The translations under genes were made by a program, and so were the position numbers. Below, one piece after another: positions 34,501 to 46,500 of a DNA stretch of 64,000 bases. The first letter of the stretch is position 1, and each line of letters starts with the position of its first letter. Origin of the DNA: Dipetalonema caudispina (taxonomy: Eukaryota; Nematoda; Chromadorea; Rhabditida; Onchocercidae); assembly GCA_013365325.1 (NCBI GenBank), contig JABVXV010000150.1, positions 81,738 through 145,737 on the forward strand, in the 5' to 3' direction. The notes beneath the pieces were generated by a model. The model saw only the letters and a list, made by a program, of their open reading frames with translations. It did no database searches and was not told the origin of the DNA.

Positions 34501-37500
34501 TTGGACATTCGAATGATCCTGTATCTTTACCGCATATCACGGGTGCATTATCACCGAGGGGTGGCTCTCCAAAAGGACAGCTTCCCGGTGGTGTATCCTC
34601 AACGTGTACTTTATCTAAATTGGAAACACTTTATAAAAAGTATCCTCAATTGAGAATAAATAAGAAAGCATTCTTTATTTCATCAGATCCTCATGTTTTT
34701 CTCCTCTCATACTTCACTAGTTGTGACGTACGTGTAACACACGTAAAAGTCAAGCAAAAAGAGACATGGCTATTATTAGAAAATATTCAATTTTCATTAA
34801 AACTTTGCCACAAGATTATTCTATTCTCTCTTCTGTCCCAATAAAATTTATACCATTCATATCTCAGCTATCATACTTACCACTTTTGCATTGTTGTCGA
34901 CATTCTTCCTCCGTAGCAAAGTTATTTTCATTACCACCACAACCACTATAATAGAACAATCGACAGGTGCTCACTCTATGATCATAGAAATATCGTAGAT
35001 GAGCTTCTGTGCATTTACCCGTATTGACATCTTGCATACAAATATTATTTATCTGCTTAGATTCATCACCATTTACCGCAACTGATGCTCTGGCCAATGA
35101 ATATTTCGGTATTTTGGCTACAAATAATAAGGCAAAACAATTAAGCCAAAAAAAAAAGTATTGGATTCGTAGTTGCATAACTCTCATAAGCTTATTATTC
35201 ATACTAATTCACAATAAACTTCCGATTTGATCTAAAAGTGAAACCTATCGAAACTGTCTTATTAATAAAAAAATATGTCAACAATGGAAAATAGATAGTT
35301 AATCAAATGCGTTATCAAATAGTATTTGCAAAAAGTAATGGGAAATCTTTTTCAGTTTACTAATAGTAGAAGTCAATTATTTTTAGCAAAATGATGGATA
35401 TAAAAATTTGGATTTATGGAAATTTCTAAAAATTTGCCAACTACATTAATGATGCGCACAATTGGATCGATCAAACTATAAGTGATCCAAATATTTAAGT
35501 GTCAAGTATGTGTAACACTTAATTGAGCTAGAATAGAATAGAATAACTTGGCTAAGATCTTAAGCCTCATTAGTTTTACTTGCATCATCTTCAACATCTT
35601 CGAGATAGGCAAACGAAATGCGATAATTAAACTTAGAACTTACAATCGATGCGTGCAGCTGTATTTATTGTTGTTAAGGGACGGCTGGGGAACATTTGCG
35701 CCTGACGTCTTAACCTGAGCTTTCGAACAATCAGTTCATTACTATTGATCGGTGTCTTTTTGACATTCTTATACCCACGCTTTACTTCTTCACCACCGTA
35801 ACCTATAATAGACTCTTCCTTTATTTATCACTATAATTTAGATGTTATAGTTAATTTAATTTAAAACATTCACTGAAAAAATGTCACAAAGATTAAAGAT
35901 ATATGCAAACATCTTTATGGCTGCAATTATTTTTGAAAAAAAAAAAGAAAGAAAATTGAGCTAAAAGTTAAGAAAAAAAAAAAACTGAAACCTCCAAACA
36001 CGTGTTCATCGTATGGATCTTCGGCATTTGGACAACAAAAGAAATCAACACCATTGAAGTAACAGATGGAGTTGCCGGTACATTGGTTTCTACCAGGTAA
36101 ACACATCACAGGCCTACCATCTGCATGTTGCATTGGCTTAAGACCATTAGGACAACTAGGCGTTCGGCTTATATCTTCAAAAATGTTTGGTAGATCAATT
36201 GTAGCTTCATTGTTTTTGTTTGAAATTCTCGCCCCGAATATCTTCACACCGCTATCTTTCCTTTCTGCAATGAAAAATAATTTTTGAATATAAAATTTAA
36301 CACTAGAAAATTAAATTAAATAGTGAAGATTTAATGTGCCATAATAATATTCCGTTGAGAAGATTCATTCAGATAGCTTCTTAATAAAAAAGGAAGAGAT
36401 GAGATACAAAGTAATCTACCTGTAATCTGAGCACCACTTTGATTCATTTCGTTGGTAAGCGGTGATGATTCTGAAGCTGATTCTCGCATAGCCATTGTTT
36501 CACTTGTTGATGTATCCAAGTTGTGAGAAATTTGTTCGACAGGTATAACGGGTATAGATGATTGTGCTGACATGCTTGATGATGCAGAATATTGCTTCGA
36601 ACTGATTTGCTTTATTTCTTCATTACCAATCGAATCATTATCAGGTATTATCCTGAAATCCGGAACTACTTCAATATTTTTATTGAATGAAGTAGGGGAT
36701 TGAAAAGCATCAAAAACAATAAAAATATGTAGGATACCTATGATGATGATTTTTCGCAGCGTTCTGAGAAATGTCATGGACATGGTGCTGACCCTTTAAT
36801 ATTTTATTTGTTCCAGTAACTGATACTGTTTCCTGATCATGAGATGCAGCAAAACCTTGTTGAAGAAGAGAATTGGTTTTTAAAGAATTCGCAATTCGTT
36901 TGGTAGTTGGATCCATCCCAGGAATTTTGCCATCCAGTGCTAGAAAATAGGAAAATTAGAATGCTTATTTACACACGATATTTTAAATAATTCAGTAAAT
37001 GAAAGAAATGAAATGGTAGGACATTATGTTTTCTTAAATTCGAACAAATTTAAGGATGGTACCATTTGCTAGTCAGAAAAGACTAGCAAATGCGGATCGC
37101 ATACGTCTAATACTTAGACTGTCTTCTGAGAAATCGACGCATGCATATTTCTGCTGTTTGAAATATGACAAATCATTTGAGTTAATTGAATTTTTAAAAT
37201 ATTTTATTAATTTAACAGATTATACTGACGTGTGCAGAAGGTTTGACACTCTCCAAGCGTTTCAAATTGATTCGAATTGCCACCTTCACCTTGGTATACC
37301 ATCTGCTCACATCGTAAATTACGCACGTTGAAGTACCACTTAACGTTGTAGCCGTTGCTATAACCTTCGTCTTTTTTGTAGGTACATCGTTCCGGCAACT
37401 GCGATTTAATTGAATCACCTATAAAGTACCATTGTTTGAATGATCTGATTCTAGGATACATTTGCGTTTGCACAATTTCAAAAAGAGAAAAGGGAAGCTC

Positions 37501-40500
37501 GATGAAGAAGCAATGGCTCCATGGTGACCTTAAAATTTCTAAAGTAAACTGGAAACAAACATACCTTGCGAGCATTTTTTTTCGCAAGCTTGCCTATCAA
37601 GAAAGTTATTGTTGTTACCACCACATGAACCATATGAGAATTGTTCACATTTTCCAGTTTGTGAATTGTAGAACCAACGAGGTACGTAATCACGGCAAAT
37701 ACCAGCATCTGGAGGTAACACGCACGTGTCATCATCCTCAGATTGCAATTGCTGCAATGTGGTAACACTATGTACTATTGCATGCGGTGTTGTTCCCGAT
37801 GTCACTTGCGAATCGGAAATATTTTGTTGGTTCAATGTTTCCGACGCCATCTCTTCTTCTTGATGTGCATTCACGGTAGTTTGATCTCTCAGCACTTCTT
37901 CAGTTTCACCTGCAAATTGAACACGATGAGAAGACGCTTTTGTTTAGTTCATTCTTGAATCTGCTTCCTCTTATTACCGGATCAGAAGGTAATGATCAAA
38001 AGAGAACCTTGTTTGACAGTTGTCGAGAAAGAAGTGCTCTGAGCCACCTGTGTATCATGTGCAACTGTGAATTGCTGTCCCGTAATTTCATTGAGATTTC
38101 CCGGAAGTGATTGCTGTAGCTGTTGGTGCTTTAAGGAGTGCAAGCTATGACTTTCTACAGTGCTTACTCTATGATCTTGATTCGTTTCTGTTGATGCTTC
38201 CTGAGAAGTCGGTTGTTCGGTAGAAGTAGAGATTTCTGTTGATGCTTCTTGAGTAGTTGTTGCGAATTGATGTAAGACATCATTTCCTGACTTCAGTATC
38301 ACACTATTTACTGGCGTGTTATCGAAGTTCTGCATTGGTGTGCTACTTTTTAATGACAAATTCATTGCGTCGATTTTTCCTTCATTTCTTACTTTTTCCG
38401 TTTCTCTTGTACCGTTTAAAGCAAACTTTAGCTGTTGTGTCATAGTGTTAATTTTATCAGTTCTAATCCGGTCATGTGACAGTACAGGACGAGTTTGATT
38501 GTGAAAACTGGGAGCATTCATGAAGATCGATGAGTCAGCGTTAAAGTAATGATTTTCTTCAGATTCTTTCATGAATTTTTCTGGCTTTCCCACTGACTTT
38601 TTTGTTTGAAGTTCATTGGTGCTAAAAGTAATATCAATCGCATTTGGTGACAATATTTGGGTAGATGTGGACCATATCGTCGGATCATTTGTTGACATTG
38701 GTGGTGGTTTTTTTGACGTATTCATCACGGTTGTTGTTACAGGAAGGCTATTTTTGTTGTTAATTGCTGTGCTAAATGTTGCTGGAACAAATGTGCTTGT
38801 GGTGTCAAAAGAGCTAAGTGACAACTTTTTTTCTGATAATTCTCGCTGTGAATGTTGGTCCGGAAGAATTTGCGAATTTATGATTGATTGTAAACCATCA
38901 TAAAGCCATGATTTGCCCGATGGAATTGGTTGACTGAGAATTTGCGGTGGGGATGGAATTGATGGTTCAAGTGACCCTTCTAAATTGTTGTCAATGATGG
39001 TTGATTCTGAAACTATCATTTGAGAAGGAGTTCGACGCGACTGTGCCATTATCTTAGATGGAGTTGATGTGATATTAATATTTGCAGGAATGGTTGTAAC
39101 GGAAGAAAGGATAGAATGACTGATAGATGTCGTCGAAGAGAGTGAAGTAGGCTCAATATGAGTGGTATTTAAGGTGACCAACGATGGAGCTACATTCTCC
39201 ATTACTGTCTGCATAGGTTCATTAAATGACTTTGTTGTGGAAGTGATAGTGCTTGTTAAGGACTCATGGGTTAAAGAATTCTGTAATGTGGTATCAATTT
39301 TGTCAATGATTTTGTACTCGTCAAGTTCCATCTCCCATTCTTCAGGAGGCATTATTGGTGATAGATCGGATCTTTCTTGAGTGTCAATAATAGCGTTGTC
39401 ATTAACACTATCAGTAATAGCGTCGAAATTATTTTGTGTCGCCGGTAGTGTCACTTCATTTTCGATACTTGATGCAATAAACTTCTGACCCTTATGCTCT
39501 AGCGTATTAATAAAACCATGCGAAAATTCTTCAGTACTTGATGGTGTAATATCCACATCAACTGCATGCTTCAGATGTGTACCCCGTGCACCTGAAATGA
39601 TGATGTGCTTTGTGCATGCATTGATAGTGGTGCTGTGATAACAACATACTTATCTATTCATGCATTATCTTTAAAAATACTCTCCTGAAGGCTTATTATA
39701 GTTTCAAGATTAATTTTAGGAAAATACTACCTTCTGATTTGATAACATTAAAGACAACTTCTACTGTACGCTGTTTAATTTATGCATCAACCTAAATTTG
39801 TCAGGAAAAATTAAGACTGTTTCGAGAGGAAGGGAGAAAAAGGATTTTGGAAAAACACTAAGACTACTTGAGTGATATTCGATTGAAATTGTAATCAAGT
39901 ATCTTGGCTGTTGAATTTTCAATTACATAGCCTTAATTCTACCTCTGTCTTTAAAGACAGGTAACTCTTAATTATTTATGTATGCATTAGGTAAAAAAAT
40001 GATTAAATAAGCATTTCTAAATAAAAACAAATTCATCAATGAAATTATTTAATAACATGAAGCATGCGCTATTAATTAGTTTTATGAAGGCTTGCTTAGA
40101 CTCTTTCAATGAGAAAACGAAAGTTCAAACGAAAAATTTTCTTTTTCAAGACGGTCATCTCTTTCACCTTTCTTTATAGTTCTTCAATATTCAGAAGTTT
40201 TACTTTTGATTTTACTTTAGCACACCATTATTCTGAGTAGCTCTGATGATATTAGGGCATGAATTTTTTCAAGCAAAGGTCGAATACTTCAATGCGATTA
40301 GTTAGTAGGCTTACCGTTAAAATTTTCATTGTTATCCGATGTACTACTGTGAGAGATTTTTGTAAAGGTGTTAAGATGAGTTTTAGTATCGGAAGGAAGT
40401 AGCGGTGATGACAGTGATGAAGATGAAGTGGATGATGATAGTGTTGAAGATGGTGGTATAGTTGATGATGGTAGTAATGAAAATGACGGTGATAAAGTCG

Positions 40501-43500
40501 GCAGCACTGATGATGAAACTGACAGCGATAAATTTGATGACGACGTTTCCAATGCAGAACCTTGGTTAATGATACGCACGTGGTGTCGTAATACGGAGTC
40601 GCGGCTAAGTTGCGTCGATTCTGTGTCTTTAGCTACTGCGATCGCATTGCCATACGCTTTGTGAGATAAATGAGTATTTACAGACTGGGAGTTAGCTCTG
40701 CCGCGGGTTGAACTGTTAGCGATCTTCTCAGTAAATCGATTAATTTCCTTCCAAGGCTCATTTACTTTGTTCATCTGCCTATGAACTCCATTCTTACGTC
40801 TAAATTTGGGAGGAAACGAATCCACCGATGTTATTATTTCATTCGAAATCAATCTTCCACTATTTCGATCAGTAGGAATATTGTAGTTATCATCCACTGA
40901 GTTATCCAATGCTCTGTTACTAATTAATACTTCATTAGTTATCCTATTTTCCACCAATTTCTTAAGCTTATTCCCGGGATCATTCGTCTTTATTCGAGCT
41001 ATTTGCGGTTCTGACATTTTCACTTCCTGCAAACCCGTTAATTGCTCATCGCTTGATTTTTTCGAATTCTGTATCCTAGCATGATTTGTAAGCATCTGCC
41101 TTGCAACCTCACTGTCGAATAGATCTGATGCCAATGAAGTGATATCTTCTGCTGTCTCATTTTGAGACATGTGCGCGTTATGCCGTAATATCAGTTGTTC
41201 GGATGGTTTCTGCTTTGACAATTCATTACGCTGCTGAATTTGCGAGATGTCGATTTTCTGAACCACTGCTTGGGATTGTTTCTGTTGAGGGATTAAATTC
41301 TTTCTTTTAGAGGTGGATTCTATTTGAGTATACACCTTACTTTCTTGAACTGGAATAATCATCGATCTTGATGCATTGGTCGTCTGTATAGTATCATTTT
41401 GAGCGTTGCTAAAGATTGGCCTCCATTTGTCGTCGATTTGATGGTGGTATATGTGTTGTTGTTTAATGGCTTCCATTGGTACCTGTTTTTCATCATAGAT
41501 GACAGTTTGCTGCGGGATATTGGTACTTGTTATCCAAATATCTAACTTATTTTGCGAAGAAATGGACCAAGGTTGTCGTTGCTGCTGCTGCTGCTCTCTT
41601 ACAGAATCTTTTGTTAACTGTTGAGATGCTATATTATCCAGATGTTTATTCTGTAGTGCTATACTTTGTTGCAAGGAATGCAAATCACTTAATTTTGCAT
41701 TGCTTCCCAACGGTCGAGAAGTTGCGTTTTCCAATTTCACGTCGACATGTCTTCTATCTTCTGAATCAGATTCAACTACGTGTTTCCAAGAATTTGCTCT
41801 TGCTGTATTCCGAGAATTGTTAGTAATAGGTGACAATACATCATGTGCAGTGCTTTGTTGATTATCAGTGATAACTTCATGTTCATGCTCATCTAGTATT
41901 TCGGCTGATTGCGACCACGTAAGAGTGTTATGCTGTGCATCTGAGGCACTCTGATAGGCTGCTATTCTTCTACGGCCTGTGCGTCCATCTAAACAGATGC
42001 CAAAACTTATTTTGGATTTTTTGCGTTCCGTCAAAGATGATCATCTCTATTTACATAATCTGCTTGGAAAGGGATCCATTTTCACTCAGCAAGATGGTGC
42101 AAGTGATTAGTCTAGTTCAGTTTAGTTTAGTGGAAATAAGGTCAGTCGTTCACAGAACGAGGTCAATTTGAGATGATATCTTAGCGGTGATTCTTTCATG
42201 CTTGCTAAATATTTGGTGCAATAACTAAAAAATGTGCAATTGAGTGCGATTAGAGAATTTATTAAAAAAGTTGCCATGCATCATTAAAGAACTTTACTAA
42301 TATTAGAAGAACTTACTGAAGAATCGCGCGCAATGTATCTCACATTCGTGCTTCGAAAAGAAGTGATTCCGATTACCAGCACAACCACCATATTGGAATG
42401 ATTTGCATAGACCACTGTCGATGTCGAAAAACCAACGTTCGATGAAGTTTTTGCATGGCCCTGCATCCTGCAAATGCTTTTAATAAATATCACGATAACG
42501 GAGTTTGTAGTTAACAGAAGAAATCGTGAATTGACCTAAGAAAGCTCACATTCTGTCTTTAGTCTTCTTTCATCTACATTTCCAGATGTTCAGATACATG
42601 AAGTTCCACCAGAAGTTCAAGTCTATGCAATAACATACCATAGGCTGTGAGCATTTTTCACCCAATTCAGTTACGGAATTTGTTTGAGAGGTTTTTTCTG
42701 GATGAGCTATACGTCCACGTTTCTTTTCCACGTTTTTTTCTAAAATTGTCAGTAAGTTTTCGTTTGAAAATTGATTAGGCATTACAGTTTAGCAGTTTTA
42801 ATATACTATACTCCATTTGTTACAATCTATACGGTTGCGTGGCGAAAAGTCAGTATTGAATGAAAATACCAATGGGTTGTTTAGTCTCGAGGGCTTTAAA
42901 TTCATCGGATGACGTGTCGAATACCGCAGGAGAAGAGGTCGATGATTCAACCAGATCATTTTCCGTCGAAGGCTGTGCCACCGGACATGTACACTCATGA
43001 CAGCCGCGGCGGTTCGTGAATAAAATACACGGCTCTACGCACAACGATACATTCACCGAAGGACATTGCACCGATACATCTGGTTGCCCTACAATGAGCA
43101 CCATGTACTGATAACTAACGAAAAAGACAAAAGTCTATATTGATGAAGTATGGTAGTTCTAATGATTAAACGACATGATCGGATGAGGAATGCCTAATTA
43201 TCATAAGTCTGAACGATAAGTAAATTGGCCTGACCTCGAACACACTTTGTTTTGCATTCAGCCATAGACCCGAAATTGTTACCATTACCACCACAACCAC
43301 CGTATGTGAATTGTCGGCACTCATCACTCATTAGATCGTATGCAAATCGCGGGAAAACACCAGAGCATTCGCCTACTTCGATTGGATGTTCGCATACATT
43401 CGTTGAAAGAGTTGGTTCTAAATAAATGCTTACTTCTCTGAATTATACACCAATGTAATGTTAATAGAAATCGTTGAAAATACTAATCTTATCTTTTAGT

Positions 43501-46500
43501 ACTACCTGTTAAAAACTTGTCGAAATGCACTTATGATGTTTGAAACATAATCTTGGCTTGATTCTAGAATGCCTTGACATCTCTTACAATTCATGTGCTA
43601 TCAAAAATAAAATTAAACGATCCGTAATACGAACTGTGTATGATACATCTGTTGCGGCACTCCAAAGAACTTCCGAAATTGTTCCCATTACCACCACAGC
43701 CAGTATATGTAAATGGCCGACAATCGCCGATCGCGGAATCGAAAGCAAACCTTTGGAAAACACCAGTGCAATCACCGGGATGAATGCTGTGCTCGCAAAC
43801 ATTTTGTATGTTAAGTGTTGGGTCTGCTGCAAATAGTGAAAATGTATAAATACATTCAATGAAATGTACCGTATTAGCGATCAGATGAAAAATAATTGAA
43901 AGTTACTAGGTTGATGACATGCAGCAAAGCAATCTTCTCGGCTACGGAAATTATTTCCGTTCCCGCCACATCCAGAGTAGGTAAATATTTGGCAGGTATT
44001 TCGTTCTGAATCCCAATGCCATCGAATGAATTGTCCGGCGCAAGTGCCTTGATCACGTTTTTGGAAGCATCGATCGTCGATACCTTTGAACAAATATTTA
44101 TGATATTCTCATCTTTGACACAATTTAAAAAAATCATTCCCAAAAGTAACGACTTCCATAAATCTTCTCTTAGCACTTACTTTCGGTTGGTTGCGATATT
44201 ACTGATTCTGTTGTTGAGGATATAATTGATTGCAAAGTTGCGGTACTACTAAGAGATAAAGCAACTGGAGAAATGGATGGAGTTAATGTGGATGGATAAC
44301 CTATCGCCGCTGTTTTTGAGGTCGATGTGGACATTTTGACCTGTTCTTCGCTGTAAAAGATAATCTATTGATTTCATAGATGTAGGGATTTCAAAGCATG
44401 TCTACCTGTAAATCACTACATAACAGAATGGGAAAAAAATCAACAAACAAAGCAAACCTGCTGGACAATTGCTGACCAGTAGCTACAACTGATTCGTTTG
44501 AGAATTTCTGCCCATTTCTATTGGATTCATCATCAGAAGCAGTGAACTTCTCTGACTTGTCAAATTTCGCAGTTGTATTCTCAGGTTCAACAGTTGTGAA
44601 ATCAGTTACTTTATCAGTATTATTGCTATTCAACAATGTCGTTGTTCCCTTTTGCTTATTCTTCTTATAAATATTTTGATCGATTTTTTGAGATACATGC
44701 AGCCTACTTTGATCAGTGCTAGTTGTTGCGGTATCAGTAGCAAATAAATCCTTATTTGCCGTTGAACGATCATGTGACATAGTTGTTGATGAACTGATAC
44801 TTGTATCTTTGGTTCTCAACGTAGCTTCATTAGTAGTAGCACCATCATCAGTGTTGCCCGCGATATCCCAATCAGTGCTACCGGTCAGTTCTACCGATTC
44901 GTTCTCTTCGCTAGTTTTTTTGGTATTTTTTATTCCGAATTCTTTGTTAAGCTTTCTCATCTGTGGTCCAGAAGTAATTAGCTGAGGTGGTGATACTATC
45001 GGTGCTGCAGCAATTTTCGCTCCATCTGAAAACTATTGCAACTCATAATACCTGCAATACCTGCAACTCATCATTCGTACAGAAGAATAATTCATTGCAT
45101 CTGTTTGTTTTCGCTACGGTTTAAATGCATATTATATTAATTAGTCAGCATTCATATTAAAAAAAGGGATAATGGATGATAACGATGATGATGATAAGAT
45201 AAAGAAGACATTGTTTGTAATGTCGATAACGATAATATTAAGATGGATCGAGAAAGTTTAAGTAAACTAACGTTGTCTACAAATACGTTCACATTCTTCT
45301 ACCCGTTCAAAATTATTTGCATTGCCTTCACATCCACCGAAGAAGAAGTATTTGCATTCGCCAAGACGATTATTGTAATAAAATCTAAGCTCATACTGAT
45401 CACAAGGACCTCGTTCTTTCGGAAGTTGACAGATATTGGATGCGACATCTAAATGGATACTTGTAAAAACAATATTTCATTCTTCCTTAATTAAAATAAT
45501 AAAAAATAAAACAATCAATTAATTAATATTTTCATCTGTTTCACTATACTAGTCTTAAATTGAATATAACCTTTTATGCAATTGCAATAAATAGCAGTTT
45601 AGTTCAAGTCTTACAGTGTGTCATCTTCTTGGCTTTACCTATTCTGCTTGAAACAAAACTTACTGCTAGTATTGATAGGGCAACAAGCTGACCCTAATTG
45701 TACAGCGGAGCATAAGTAGCCATGAGGGCATGTACTATCGCTACTACAATCGATTAATTGACCATTTCTATTCTTCAATGGTTCCAAACCATTTTTGCAT
45801 TTTGCTTCGTTTTTTGTTAATTTGCATTGTTTCTCGCAAGCTATTCTGGTTCGATAATTGTTACCGTTACCACCGCAACCTGATTAGTTAGTTATATTTT
45901 AATGCTAATATTGGATAAAAATTTAGAATTCAAATTTGAATAATTTCTTTTGAAATTTTGTGTGCAACTAACTGTCAAAAATGACCTCATCTATTTCTAC
46001 TTTGTGGCTATCTTCCATTTAGGACAAGATAACTTATTTAATGTTTAACTTCCATATCAGTGAAAGGGAAATGCGAGATATATAGCCTTGTATGGAAAGT
46101 TTAATGATTTCAGTTGTCAACTATTTCATGTGAATCACCAACTAGAAACCCAAATAACTGATGCTGACCTGAATCAAGTAATTGTAATTTTGCAATACTA
46201 AGTTAATTATATAGAATAAAAAAGAAGAGTACAAATCATTCACCAGAATATTCAAATTGGATACATTGCTGTTCCCTATTATCATAATACCATCTTGCAA
46301 TCGTTGCAGTACATGGTCCTGAATCTACTGGTGACAAGCATTCATTGGTTAACGACTTTTGTGTTTTCACTATCCCTAAAAGTAGCACCGGTTTAAATTT
46401 CAGTTTAATTAATGCAATTGGATCAAATACCGATGTGGAAGAGAAGAGCTACAACAAAAGACGGAAAGTGTCGGACAGATAGATGGATAATTAGAAATGA

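Noticed and set aside
40428..40664. Acidic open frame on the plus strand
   Set aside because: Antisense of the Ser-rich linker exon of the MLT-11-like gene; Asp/Glu/Val runs are the complement of Ser/Thr codons.
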